From positions 98,823,213 to 98,887,212 of the forward strand of contig NC_135373.1 in the NCBI RefSeq assembly GCF_049243985.1: a stretch of 64,000 nucleotides of DNA, written 5' to 3'. Of this stretch, positions 1 through 12,053 are shown one piece after another (within the stretch, counting starts at the first letter, position 1; every line of letters begins with the position of its first letter). Position numbers and translations under genes: made by a program. The notes under the pieces are model-generated. The model was given only the letters and a program-made list of their open reading frames with translations. It ran no database searches and was not told the DNA's origin. The DNA is from Paroedura picta. Lineage: Eukaryota; Chordata; Lepidosauria; Squamata; Gekkonidae.

Positions 1-1975
1 ACTGTCAAATTAACACAACAGGCACAGAACATGGATTACTGTAGCCCGTTTGTGTACATTGGCTATTTTCCTTTTCTCACATTTGCATTTCCTGCCCTGC
101 TCCATCCTAAGGTTTCTCTGACCTTGCCCTCATTAACGCCCCAATAGAAACAACTTCTGTTTTAATTTAACTTAAAGCAAATCGACCTTTCGCCACCACC
201 AGCTCAAGGCCTCCAATCCCCGGCCTCGCTTAGCACAGGCCACCAGCATCACAAGTACATCAATGGCGGAAACAGGCAGGAGAGCGCCGGCTGCCTCTAG
301 AAGCCACAATTTCCCTACGTGCACCGAGTGCAACCACATAAACTGTCTAGGGTGCTTTCAGGCAGAAAATCCCACAAAAGCTTAATTTTTCCCCCCATTT
401 CACCCTATTCGCACGATGACTTTTTCAAGTCCGATTATAAAACGATTCTTTAGCAAACCAAGCCTCCCCTCATCCGAGATAAGTGTTTATTTAAGGTCTT
501 TTTATGGCAATTGGACATCGCAAAAAGGAAGGGGGGGGGGCTCAAAAACAGAGACGCTACATAGCGGCAAGTTCCCTTCACTCCGGGATCGCCATTAGCG
601 GCCAAATGCTGCCATATAGCCCCCCCCTCCCGCCCACCCACCAAAGGGGGCCCCGGGGTGGGAAGGATAATCTGGACGAATTCGTTACAAACTACACCGA
701 CGACATTTCTGGGTCTTGTATACCATATTTATTGCGGGCTGGTGTGAATAACTGCGCTTAGTCAATATGTCCTCTACTCCTCTGCAAACCCATGCAGCAT
801 TTCTTCGGAGGTATTGCTCAAATCTCCATCCACCCTTTTACAGAAAAATAACAAAATTGTAAGCAACTCACCTCAAATTAGGTATTCTCCCTATACTAAA
901 ATCAATTCTCCTTGATAAATGGTATGATATTACTAGAGATATTATTAGAGTATTATTACTGTTAGTAATAATACTAATAATTGTTATTTAATTACGGAAG
1001 GCAGCATTCTGTTGCTAGAGCTGCTGCCCCTGCAGCTCCCTCCATGTGCCTCTTGGTCTTTTTTACTTTCATTTCCAGGTCTCTGTAGCTCTGCTTCGCC
1101 AGTCAGGCAAAATGCTTCCTTGTGATCCCTCCAGGTCCTAAAGCCTATTGGTTTATGCTCTTTACCCCCTCCCCCAAACTTCAGTTATTACCAGAAAGTA
1201 AATCGATTACTTGGAATGTATAATATTAAGTGGGCAAAGGAAACAAAAATCAGTAACATCCAGGGTCAGTCTAAGACAATAAACCACAAATTGGAGTAAG
1301 TATTATTTCTCAGCATGACAAGTATATAGGGGGCATATTCCCAGTCCAATAAATTTACTTCCATAGCCCCCAAATCCCGATTTAATTTGTGCTGCAATCC
1401 CATGCATGGTTATTTGTGAATAAAACTCAGAGTTTAGTAGGATTTACTTCTGCAGATATTTGTTGTGCTGCAAATACATATACAAAAAGTTTATCCAACC
1501 ATCTTCATGTGGTATTTTCCCACATTTGTTTTCCTAATTATTTTTATGAACAGGGGACCCAAAAGGATCTGCAGAGGACATATCATTTCCCCCCTCCCAC
1601 AATTTCCTCTTTCCCTTCCCTGAAAGCATCAATAACCTCCGCTTTTGCCTGCTTCCCTTTCTTCTTCCCATCCATCAGCAAGCCTTTACATACCTGTCTT
1701 CCCACCCCCTGGCAGCCTCCACCAGGGAAACCTCTGGTCCAGTTGAGCAGTATTATCCACAAGGGCTGGGGCCCTGAGGCCAGTGGTGTGCCAGGATGCC
1801 TACAAGGACTTGCAGGGGAGACTGAACTTTCTCAGTTTCCTTTCCCCACACTATTACCTCTTTCTGTCTCCCTGACAAACCGCATATTATCCCCTTTCCC
1901 TGGTTCCTTTTCTCCTTCCCACCCATCTACCCACCAACCAACCTTTAATCTGCCTCCCAATATTTTGCTATATTT
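1..1975. other. No gene seen; CpG-richer patch at 200-720
   Basis: No exon with consistent splice sites was found. CpG dinucleotides are clearly more frequent at 200-720 than in the sequence that follows. In human the gene beyond RANGAP1 on this side is ZC3H7B, divergent, so this could be the flank of its promoter; nothing here proves it. The 196-codon frame at 1389-1979 crosses a repeat and has no coding character. Confidence 0.35.
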
Positions 1976-2215
1976 GTGATTTATTTACTTCAGTTATACC
2001 CCACCTTCCACCCTCCCCAATGTAGACTCCAAACAACTTATAGCATTATCTTCCAGTTTATTTTATCCTCACAACAACCCTGTGAGGTAGGTTAGGCTGA
2101 GAATGCATAACTAACTCAAAGTCACTCAGGGAGCATCCAGGACAAAGTGGTGATTCAAACCAGGGTCTCCCAGATCCTTATCTGAAACTCTGCAGCACAC
2201 TGACTTTTCTGAGGG
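1976..2215 (-). mobile_element. tRNA-derived SINE, second family
   Basis: Reversed tail TTTATTTACTTCAGTTATAC, body CTCACAACAACCCTGTGAGG, and reversed head GGTCTCCCAGATCC, matching the 37297 type. The middle resembles the MIR core. Confidence 0.65.
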
Positions 2216-3189
2216 GGCTGCTGTTGCACAGTAGACAATAGCCACTGCTAGGTAAATCATGCAAGTCGTGTAGTATCAAGTCTCCTAGTGGTTGCTTCCC
2301 AGCCTGGCCCTGGTAAGCCCTTCCTCAAAGGCCAAAAGCAACCCCAGAAAGGACCCTGCCTTCTACTTATAGAAACCAACTGTGGAAATGTGGCAACACA
2401 TCTAGTTGGCTAGCAACCCTCACAATGACCACTGCATTTCTTAAAGCTGCAGTCACTGTTTCTACGATTTGGGGGAGAGGTTAAGCCCCCAATGCAATTG
2501 TTTAAGATTTCAGATTCTGTCTGTTCATGTCTCTAGTACCTGGATTGAGATATATTATTGATAATCATGATGTTACTAATCTGCAGCTGGCATTGAAAGG
2601 CTTTGTGCAATCTATACCTTTTCACAAAGAATGAATTAAAAACAGTGCCTTTGGAGGTGGCAAATCCAGTTGAAGGATTCCTGGATATTTGGGGGTGAAG
2701 CTTAGGAAGAGGGGGGGGGAGAGGAGGAATCTCAGTGTGGTATAATTCTATAGAAGCAATTATTTTCTCCCTTCTGTTCCAAGGAATCTCCAGGCAGTAC
2801 CTGGAGGCTGGAAAATATATTTCTGCCTCATGTGCTGTGCTGATAAACTTAAGTCTGCAAAGGCTCTTGTAAGTAACCTGCCTATGCTGAGCATCTGAGG
2901 GCACCTATACATTTTTCCAGATATTTTTTTTCATATTAGAGGGAAATTCCTACAGCATAAGTCTAAGCATGTCTACTCAGAAGTAAATATCACTGAGTTA
3001 AACTCATCCTGAAGTACAGGAAAACTTTCCGAATCTAGACCTCACAATGTTAGCTATTCCAGTAAGAAACGGCAAAACCTTTTATTTCTTCCTGTAAGCG
3101 GCCGTGACTTAGGAAGAGAGAGAAAAATAATGCAAGTAAATTACTGGTGTCGTCGGGAAAGGGTTGGACCATGATCAACGATGTCAATA
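2216..3189. other. Unassigned upstream sequence
   Basis: Apart from the dispersed repeat core at 2953-3012, I recognise nothing. A 123-codon minus-strand frame at 2904-2533 has low-complexity proline runs and no splice or family support. Confidence 0.4.
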
Positions 3190-4015
3190 TGAGGGGCTAC
3201 TATCAGGAGATGGCTGGCACTTCACAAGGGACAGAAAAAGTATTTTTGGGAGAACCCTTGCACACCTGGTGAAAAGATGCTTTAAACTAAATCCTAAAGG
3301 GGGAGTGAGATGAAAATTCAGAACCTGGTGTGATGGCAAAAACTGAAGATGAGAAGATTGGAAATCTACAGGGCACAGCACATAAGGAGGGAACTACTAA
3401 CTTTTACAAGGAAGTTCAAAAAACAAAACCATGGGGCACATAAAGGATGGATTACAAAGTCTCTACACTAATGCACAAAGTATGGGAAACAAGCAGGAGG
3501 AACTAGTAGTCCTAATAGAGGAAGGGGACTATGACCTAATAGGAATCACAGAAACTCGGTGGGATAATGCTTACAACTGGAATTCTAGAATTTTGGGGTA
3601 CAATCTATTCAAAAGGGACAGACAAGTAAAGGGGGAAGGTGTAGCAATATATGTTAAGAATCTGTATACTTGTGAAGAAATATACCGTAGGTACCTGAGC
3701 ATGAAAGTTCAGTTAAGTGTATTTGGGAAAATATACACACACTTGATCTTAGCCAAAAGGCCAAGAAGCGATATTTGGGAAAATATAAAAGGAGTAGGAA
3801 ATGAGAACAGTATTACCATAGGGGTCTGCTATAGACCATCAAGCCAGTCAGGGGACTTGGGTGAGATATTCCTGGACCAGATTACAAAATTGTCAAAGAG
3901 GGGTGAAACAGTGGTCATGAGTGACTTCAATTACCGAAATATCTGTTGGAAGACCTGCTAAAAATGCAAACTCCATTAATTTCTTGACCTGTCTTGCTGA
4001 CAGCTTCATTTCCCA
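3190..4015 (+). mobile_element. CR1 LINE fragment, endonuclease part
   Basis: The frame 3431-3961 reads LYTNAQSMGNKQEELVVLIE, LIGITETRWD and MSDFNYRNICW, matching the CR1 APE endonuclease; the usual GDFN is SDFN here. A frame change near 3950 puts the continuation (NFLTCLADSFISQ) in another phase. The reverse transcriptase is missing. 3190-3430 is upstream CR1 sequence. Confidence 0.85.
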
Positions 4016-4621
4016 GCAGGGGAGAGAGAAGGAGGGCCAGCGCATGGAAGGGAAGCAATTGAGCTGTTCTGTGCATCCCTCTTTGAGGGGAAAGACATCC
4101 CAGGCTCAGAAACCAGTAGAGGAGTGAAGGGGGGGAAAGGTGCCACCATTACTGCCCAAAGTCACAATGGCCGTGGAGATGGGAGGCAGAGTATGTATGT
4201 GTGGGGGAGGGTGGAGGGACACCGAGCTCCCTTCTTCTTTTTCTCAACCCATGAAAGGAACAGTATCATAGGAGAAAAGCACCCTTTGGATTTTCAGAAA
4301 CAGCCTCTCTTTCATTCCTTCTGCTCAGCCCTGCCACTTCTGTAGGACGTGCAGGAGGGCATGAGAACTGATGGTAGGGGATCTGGGACAGCCAGGTTCA
4401 GACTCCCCTCCCTTCCCGAGCCAAGACCCTGTTGTCTGGGGTCACTCATCATGGACCACTTCCCAGGGTTATTGTTGATGAAGATGGAGTAGTGGAGGGG
4501 GAGTGTGCTACCTCAAGATCCTCAAGGGTAGGACAGGGAAAAAGAGGAAACAGAGCAAGAGACAAATTATAGCCATGCTTGGCTGCTGAAGATGGGCATA
4601 TGGGGTGTGTGCCAATTTATG

Positions 4622-4815
4622 TATATAATGCAGCCAGGAGGTCCTAGGATTGTCTGGCTTCCAGGCAAGAGACATTCAGAGGTGGTTTGCCATTTCCTGC
4701 CCCCACATCACAACCCTGGTATTCCTTGGAGGTCACCATTCCAAGTACTAGCTAAGGCCAACCCTGCGTAGCTTCCAAAATCTGACAGGATTGGAGTTGC
4801 CTGGGTTATTCAGGT
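4622..4815 (-). mobile_element. 5S-rRNA-derived SINE
   Basis: In reverse complement the segment reads GGAAGCTACGCAGGGTTGG, then AGTACTTGGAATGGTGACC and GGCAAACCACCTCTG. More diverged than the copy at 5366. Confidence 0.75.
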
Positions 4816-5365
4816 CAATAGTTTACTAGCAAGAAAGATGACTAATCTCCTGAACGTGCTATATATACCCCAAATTACTACTTTGTATGGAAATATAATA
4901 TCCAAAACTACTAATTTGTATGGAAATATAAAATAGCCCTTCTTGGAAATAAAACAACACATATGATTACATTCACTTATTGGGGCTTTTGTGGGTTCTG
5001 CAGTAAATCAGTTTCTTTCACTCTTAGGAATCAATTGCTTTGGTTTGTATTTTGAGTAAAAATAATACCATTGATTGGGTTGGCCTGCTATTTATAAAAG
5101 TTTATATCACTGGTACTTAGCATTACATTTTATGGCACAAATGGCCAAACAAAATAACTTGTATGTCAGGCTTGACCCTCATAACAAATGAGTTTGACAC
5201 CTCTGCTTTAGGGTATGCTATAAATAATCATCACTTGACAAGATTCAGCATTATTTGCTCACAAATCTATAGTTTTAAATATGTACAAGACAACCACGTC
5301 ACAAATACACAATGAAGTCCTACCTCACAGTAAGGGAAATGCAACCAATATATATTAGCAGACTG

Positions 5366-5570
5366 GCTCTGACCTGGATGGGCCAGGCTAGCCTTACCTT
5401 ATCTTAGAAGCTAAGCAGGGTCAGTCCTGCTGAGTACTTGGATGGGAAACTACCAAGAAAGTCCAGGATGACTGCATTGAGGCAGGCAATGTCTAACCAC
5501 CTGTTTGTCTCTTGCTTTGAAAACTCTAGGGGTGTCTCCATAAGTCAGTTGTTACTTGACACACTTTCCA
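5366..5570 (+). mobile_element. 5S-rRNA-derived SINE
   Basis: AAGCTAAGCAGGGTCAG and GAGTACTTGGATGGGAAAC at 5408-5451 copy the 5S rRNA internal promoter (boxes A, IE and C). The body has GGCAGGCAATG and the tail CATAAGTCAGTTGTTACTTG. Not a 5S gene: the 5' half is degraded and a foreign tail is attached. Confidence 0.85.
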
Positions 5571-5655
5571 CCACCACTTTTGGCAGAATATACTGTTTCG
5601 TTACATGAATTATCATAGTGATATACTAAGACAATTACTGAGTCACGGGGCTATT

Positions 5656-5689
5656 AAAAGTCCTACCTCTATACTGAGGTAGGACTTTT
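5656..5689. repeat. Perfect 14-bp stem with 6-nt loop
   Basis: AAAAGTCCTACCTC, loop TATACT, GAGGTAGGACTTTT. The string AGTCCTACCTC also occurs at 5314-5324, so the 5310-5690 segment has three copies, one inverted. Confidence 0.7.
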
Positions 5690-6555
5690 GCTGTTATACT
5701 GTGTATGAAAAAATACAATAAAACTACAATGTCAGAGTCAATGAAGCAAGCTTTCATAGTGCCTTTATAAGCAAGAATTATAGTTAGAAAAGTATAAAAT
5801 GACAAACTCCTTGGAAAAAGGGAGAGAGGATGTGTGACAAGTACTATCCTCATCTCTCCTTGCCCCTTATAAAAGGTTGCCTATCTCACCCCTATTTTAG
5901 ATCCTACTTTATGTAGGTTTACAAAGTGGCCTCCCAGAAGAGTTCATCTACCTTTAACAGCAGTATGTGAAGAAAACTTTCAGTAAAAGCAGCTTTTAGT
6001 ACATCTCTATAAAAGAAGTATCTTTAGCTTTTTAATTTTTGTATTATGTCAAAGTTACAGGTGCAGGAACTGGTAACTTAAATGTTAGGATCCCATGAGG
6101 CCTTCATCCTCACTCTAATCAGCATCAACTTTTGGTAGATATCCTGTATTTTTTCTGTGATGACTCTTATACTTTTCTTAACTTAAGGGAAGAAATATAA
6201 AAAGTGCAAGGCTCTCTGAGATGCAGCAATGAAAACCTGCTGAATTTCCATCAGACACGCCGCCGTTAAGGCAAAGTTGCTTGGGGGGGGGGGGAAGAAA
6301 AATTAAAAGCCCAGGGTTGCCAACCTCCAAGTGGGGCCTAGACCTGCGATCCCTGTGTTCCTTGAACTCCCTCTTTCCCCAGCTCCACCAAATCTCCAGG
6401 AATTTCATCACCTACAATGACAACCCTAGTTTACAAGCGTCAACACTACTACACAACACTCACAACCACGTCTCCATCTCCTAGCCACAAATGTGACGAA
6501 CAGCGATATTTCTTAACGGAGTCCAACCCCACGCCCAAAAAATCTTTCACAGAAA

Positions 6556-6574
6556 ACTACAACTCCCACAATGC
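6556..6574 (+). promoter_or_regulatory. ZNF143/THAP11-type SBS motif
   Basis: ACTACAACTCCCACAATGC matches the SBS consensus ACTACAAYTCCCAGMATGC at all but one position. It lies just upstream of the presumed RANGAP1 transcription start, the usual place for this motif in housekeeping promoters. Binding is inferred. Confidence 0.6.
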
Positions 6575-6599
6575 GGCTCAGCTCTAGACGCGAAATTGT

Positions 6600-6848
6600 G
6601 ATCGTCCATCTCCGGTGACTGAACTGCCACGGCCTACATTGCCTCGGAGCGGTTGGGAGGCGCGGGTGAAGGGACACAAAGCGCCTGCGCAGCCACAGGA
6701 GACGGAGGGACTGAGGAGCGAATCACAACGCCGGAAACAAAACTGCCGGCTTTCAAATCCTCCGCCTCCCGTAGCGCCATCATCCTCGGCAGTTGTGGCG
6801 GCGGCAAGTAGTTGCAGCGTGACAGGCGGCACTCGGACCCCGCGGCAG
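6600..6848 (+). other. RANGAP1: RANGAP1 noncoding exon 1 (5' UTR), 5' end approximate
   Basis: A GC-rich stretch just downstream of the promoter motifs ends in a strong splice donor (GGCAG|GTAAGC, exon end 6848). The next exon in the correct orientation starts at 13039 and carries the initiator ATG, so this is the natural 5' UTR exon. The transcription start is inferred, not seen; it could lie anywhere from about 6580 to 6700. Open frames running through this region on both strands are by-products of GC content. Confidence 0.6.
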
Positions 6849-7040
6849 GTAAGCGAGCGGCCGGGCGGGGGTGTTGTCTCGCCCAGTCCGTGGCCCCATA
6901 GCGACATGGGCACCGGGGGGGGGGGGGCGCCGCCCGCCGGGCTTAACGCGTGCGAGTCTCCGCCCTGGGGAAAGCGGCGCTTCCCCTCCCCGCCCGCATC
7001 ACGTGTAGCCGCCTCGGCGTTCCTGCCGCTGCACACGTGC

Positions 7041-8797
7041 CTGGGGGAAATGCTCCCTCGGGAACACGAGAAGCTACCTGAGGAGACCTGCCCACGCTAG
7101 GTCTCTTCCCTGGACCAGGTGATCCCTTTTGGCCGGCGGATGCGGGTGCCTGTTAGGAGTGCAGGATTGTGTAATTTCGGGTTGCGTATGTGGAATGCTT
7201 TCATCACACAGAGAGGATCCCGGGTGGGCTCCTCTACCGCTGTTTCCCATCACTGCTTGGCTTAAGAACACACTACGGAGGTAGCTGTAAGAAAAAGAAA
7301 GGGAAGACCTGCTTAAAAAAAAAAAAGACTTAAGTGTACCCAGTTTGGCCAAAAAAAGAGACATGACATACGAAAATAAGGATTGTGTCTAGCAAACTAA
7401 ATCTAAGCGACTGACAGTAACGCTGGCATGCCAGCAAAGGAAAAAAAAGCTATTAAAAAACAACAACAACACCAAGGACCCTTTGATGCTTGCCTTGTGG
7501 CAGTGACAGTCATGCTGTCAGTGTTGCAGTGAGTTTTGTGGTTTGTTTATAGATTAATGAATGCATTAACTTGGCAGATGGCAAGACACATACAGTGCTA
7601 CACACTGCAGAAGAAGGACAAGTCAGTGGAAAGAGTCCAGAAGTCCTGGTATCCTGTTATCTAAGTGTGTTACCTTACATTGCACCGCACAGGTGAAAAT
7701 GAGATCAAATTAAAACAGTAAATTATACTGTTGTAGTGGGTGTAGACAACTTCTAATTGTTGATGAATTAGCCAAGCAGGGTGAATCTGTGTAATGTACC
7801 TACACTTGTCAGGAGGAGCTAGTGTGGTTAGAACATGTAATGAAACTCCCTGGGTGACCTCTCTCTGCTTAACTCTGTCCCACAGGGCTGTGAGGCTAGA
7901 ATTGAGGAAGGGAGACACCTGCTTACTGCCTTGAGCTCCCTAGATGAGGAAGAGGATAAAATTTTACTCAGTAAGGAAATACTTTGCCAGTTCATCAGTA
8001 ATTGGTAGTGGTCCATGCTGACTGGATCTTCTCTTTTGAATGGATATTTTCCATGTGAAATGAAGCATCTGTGTCATGGGATGTTGGGCCCTCTGGAGTC
8101 TCTTTGCAATATTTTCATGGACTTTTCTGCTGTTCATAGCTAAAGTATAATATATCTGCCAAAGTAATGTAACTTTTATGCATCTGATTTGGCTTGTAAG
8201 TACTTATGACACAGTTAAGCAGTCTTTAAGAGAGCATTACAGAGGCTCAGTGTTGGTTGCAGCAGACTAACATGGCGTCTCTTGTAGAATCTCAGTGCCA
8301 ACTACCTATATTTTGTGACATGTTTGCGTTCAAACAAAATGGCAAGCATCATTTGTTGCTAACATGCTAGAAATAAATCATTTATGATGACAATAAGGTC
8401 ATGTCTTTTGTTTACTTTGTAAGCTGCGTCATGCTTATGAGAAGAGACAGGCATAGATGTGGACTTTCTGGGGAAACTTTTCAGATTCAGACTTAAATAA
8501 TTTAAATATTATCAATAGAAGGCAAATACACTGTGTAAAAGCCTGGACCATGTATAAACCCTGACGTTTATCCATGCTTCATAACTCATTTGTAGCCCAT
8601 CATATATGACTGGACTGCAGCACACAGCCCATATTCATGAGTTTGGGGCAGACAATTTTCCATGGGAGAAATATGGTAAAAGAAGACCTATTTGTGATGG
8701 TGTTTGTTTTGGAAAATTTTATGCCCTACATCACTGGAGACAGGATATATAAGTGTTATAAAATAACTGCAGTTTAAATATACCTGAATTTGCTGTG
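7041..8797. other. RANGAP1 intron 1, unique-looking part
   Basis: No recognisable exon or repeat. Contains short A runs (7314-7325) only. Confidence 0.4.
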
Positions 8798-8805
8798 ATC
8801 TAGAG

Positions 8806-9163
8806 CAGTGGTCCCCAACCCCTGGTCTTTGGATCAATCAGTACTGGGCCGCAGCACCTCCTTGTCTTCCTCCCTGGCTGCTGCCTCGGGGGCTGCCCTG
8901 CCACTCTGCCGCTGGCTCACCTTTGGTGTTCTCCAGCCGCCGCCATGGCTGGGGCTCCCTCCTCGGCATGGCACTGCACAGCTGCTGCTGTCAGTGCCCC
9001 CCAGTGGGTGGCGGGAAGTCAGGAGCACCGGCAGGAAAGCAAGTAGAGCAGGGGCTCTGGCAGCGGCGGCAACGTCCCTCGGCAAAAGACTACCCTCCCC
9101 GGACCTCAGTAAAATTGTCAAGCGTTGACCGGTCCCCAGTGAGAAAAAGGTTAGGGACCACTG
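8806..9163. mobile_element. Non-autonomous hAT element, TSD ATCTAGAG
   Basis: Ends CAGTGGTCCCCAACC and GGTTAGGGACCACTG; identical 8-bp flanks at 8798-8805 and 9164-9171. The GC-rich 358-bp interior gives meaningless frames on both strands. RANGAP1 intron 1. Confidence 0.88.
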
Positions 9164-9171
9164 ATCTAGAG

Positions 9172-10469
9172 CATAGCTCTCATATAAACACAGGTAGTTG
9201 CATTGTACCGAGTCACTTCTCCAGGGTCTCTGGGAAAGGTCTTTTCTAGCTCAGTTGAGTGAAATAATCACATTTATTTGTTTTTATCTCATCCTCCTCC
9301 TGAAAAGCAAAGTCCAAGATGGTGACTTGTAATAAAAAAAGCATACCAGTGAACAGCATCCACAATCTCAGTTGACATCAATCACTTGAAATGTCTGGGC
9401 TTGAAACTGGGACATTTTATATGCGAAGTCTGCTGTTCAGCCCCTCTTCTTGACTCAAACATTGTGTCCGCTAATACAGCTTTTATGCATGAAGACCAAA
9501 CAGGCTGCTTTCCTTGGTCAATTAATAAAATATGTTTTCTCATCTTTAAGGTGCCATTGGATTTCTAATTTTACTTCCAAACTAATGGAAGCTTTGCATA
9601 GCCAATCCCCTTCTGCCTGTTAAATATGTACTCCTGTTCTTCCTTTTCCCTTTTGAATGTCTGTTCCTGGCATAAAAGAAATACTTATTTTTATCTTGTG
9701 TAATTGCACGTAGAGAAATTCAGTCAGTTCACTTTTTCATTTAAGAGCCCTCTCATGAGAAAGGATTGAGAACCTTAATTAGGGGTTGAGAGTATACTAT
9801 TCTCACTATGGTTTTTTGAGGGGGGGGGTTATATTATATTCTTACCATGCTTGCTGGTTCAGATTGTCCAAACCTTAAGAGAGATGGTTGGTGAAATATA
9901 TAAAGTAGGATATTTTTTCTGTTCATTTCCTTATCCTCACAAAAATGCTTAACATTTTTCATGCTAATCTATTCCCTTTTTATCTTCCAATTCTAACTTA
10001 AATGTTTAGAAACTTTTCCCGTGATATTTTATGTAATGCAGGGGCTATAACAACATAAATCCTACATGGGACAACATTTTCTTAACATACCTTTTTAAAA
10101 TGTGTTACCATATGATGTGGACTCTTGAAAGCACTGAATCTTGTACAATCACTAGAAAATGTAATAACCTGTGATATAGACAGTGAAATATATTCAGGGC
10201 TTGCAAACACTTTATTGGGGGGAAAGCATTCTGACTTCAGTCTTCCTCCTGACAAATGTATTGAGGAACTGGTTATTATATTTGAGAGCTTTACTGTATT
10301 TGTTAGTATGCCCTAGTTCATTGCTGTCAAATATTGAAGAGGAAGAGCTGCACAAGGTTTTCTGTAGTCTCTAGTATGTCCCTCACTACTTCTTCCACAC
10401 TCTATGGTTTGGCCTTTTTCCAGATCAAGGAAATATCGCAAGGAGGGTCTGACCTCACAAATGAGGTTG
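9172..10469. other. RANGAP1 intron 1, unassigned
   Basis: AT-rich, without a repeat or exon that I recognise. Confidence 0.4.
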
Positions 10470-10477
10470 CTGTATGC

Positions 10478-10590
10478 CAGGGGGAGTCAAACTGCGGCCC
10501 TCCAGATGTCCATGGACTACAATTCCCATGAGCCGCTGCCAGCAAATGCTGGCAGGGGCTCATGGGAGGGCCGCAGTTTGAGTACCCCTG
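10478..10590. mobile_element. Palindromic hAT MITE, TSD CTGTATGC
   Basis: Ends CAGGGG...CCCCTG with inverted arms carrying ACTACAATTCCCATGAGCC. Eight-base duplications CTGTATGC at 10470-10477 and 10591-10598 are identical. 113 bp, RANGAP1 intron 1. Confidence 0.9.
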
Positions 10591-10954
10591 CTGTATGCCT
10601 TAGCTTCAGGTCCTAATTTATTTCTTCTAGATTTGTAATGTTGAGTGGTGTATAGTGTGGTATAGCATGAAGTTTGGTATTTTCAGGAGAGTTCCTTGGA
10701 TATTTTCCCCTCCAGTTTTATTAGCATCTGGCTCAGTTGGAGAATCGGCGTGTATGGGTGGGAAAATGGGAGGGAGCGAGGAACAGGGCATTTGTTGGAA
10801 AATCTAACACAGCAAAAATAACATAGCAGAAATGATGCAATACAGACATGTGTGTTTAGCGTCTAATAAAAACTTTATTACATAGGGTTACATGGGGGAA
10901 GAAAGAGGAGGTGAAGCCTGTATTATTTTTTTATTTGCCACTGGAGTATGCTTG

Positions 10955-11056
10955 GGTTTTAATACTTTAAATTTGGTCTTTGTAACCTGCCACGAGACAA
11001 TCCTTGATAGTGGCAGGTAATAAATCTATAAATAATATAATATAATAATAAATGGA
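10955..11056 (+). mobile_element. L2-clade LINE 3' tail
   Basis: TTTGTAACCTGCCACGAGAC, TGGCAGGTAATAAATC and an AATAATA tail resemble the 43210 copy. RANGAP1 intron 1. Confidence 0.6.
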
Positions 11057-11775
11057 AGGGGGGAAAATAGCAGAACAGATTTCAACAGATGCTATGTGGA
11101 TGTTACTAATTTTTAAGTATGAAAGGTATGTGGCCCTGAGGTTCTGCTGAATAGCAAATTGGACCAACCAGCTGACTTGGATTTGACACTTGCCCTAGCT
11201 TATCCTCTGTCTCTTGCCAGCAGTCCATTCTCAGAATGTGCTGACACTCTGAGTGCAAAGCTAAGCCATTTTATTTATGTGGAACATCATAGGAGTATTA
11301 TAGTGTGCAGTTCTCATCAACATTTGTTTTCTAGCTTCCCACTACCTGTTTCCCACTAGCATGTGGGAACTGTGTACTTCTATATTTCCCCTTCCCTGAA
11401 CGTGTAACATGGAGTTTGCTAGTAATAGTCTGTTTCAACCCTTTCTGTTTTCTTACATAACTAGTAAAAAAAGCCCATTGTATTCTTTATACAATGGGCT
11501 CTAGCAGGCAGCGGCGAGAGCGAGGGACGGAAGGCTACCTGAAAGAGGGCTGCGGCTCCTCGGTGGCTCCTCGGCTGCGGGTTGGGCTGCGGGTTGAGCT
11601 CCTCGACGCGCACCTCCGCGGCTCTCCTGAAGTGGCTCCTCGGCATGCTGCCGGCTCTTCGGTGGCCCGTGGCGCTGGCAGGGGAGTTGCTGCTGCTGCT
11701 GCGGCTTGGTGGCGAAGCATGGGCCCAGCGGCGATCGCAGCCCAGGCTCCGCCGTTCGCTGGGAGGGCGGCGCCG

Positions 11776-12053
11776 CTTCCTCCGTTGATGGCGGCTCTTC
11801 CGGCGGCAACAGTCATGGCGGCATCGTCCATCGCGTCGCCGCCGCCGCCGCCGCCCGCATCTGATGTGGGACCTCGTGTCAGGCCGCCGGGCAGGGAGCC
11901 CCCGGCAGCCGCGCTCTGCGCGACTGCCGGGGGCTCCCTGCCCGGCGGCCTGATGCGAGGTCCCACATCAGATGCGGGCGGCGGCGGCGGCGACGCGATG
12001 GACGATGGCGCCATGACTGTTGCCGCCGGAAGAGCCGCCATCAATGGAGGAAG
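11776..12053. repeat. Near-perfect 278-bp palindrome
   Basis: Two arms of about 136 bp meet near 11914. CTTCCTCC at 11776 pairs with GGAGGAAG ending at 12053. ATCTGATGTGGGACCTCG on the left pairs with CGAGGTCCCACATCAGAT on the right. Only a handful of mismatches are seen. It sits inside the Helitron-like element. Confidence 0.85.

Larger units (their letters stand above)
6540..7040 (+). promoter_or_regulatory. RANGAP1: CpG-island promoter of RANGAP1
   Basis: CpG density rises sharply from about 6590 to 7040 against CpG-poor flanks. The block contains a ZNF143/SBS-type site, an NRF1-like double half-site at 6681-6692 (GCGCCTGCGCAG), and further downstream a CACGTG E-box at 7000-7005. No TATA box is apparent. 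This fits the broad, TATA-less promoter expected of a housekeeping gene. Confidence 0.7.

Noticed and set aside
1389-1979. 196-codon plus-strand frame
   Set aside because: It runs through a dispersed repeat and pyrimidine-rich sequence, with no known motif or exon structure.
5400-5455. Possible 5S rRNA gene
   Set aside because: Only the internal promoter part matches; the 5' and 3' portions are replaced by SINE body and tail.
6584-7100. Frames of 150-161 codons on both strands at the RANGAP1 promoter
   Set aside because: CpG-island composition; the splice donor at 6848 and the known protein start place this as promoter and 5' UTR.
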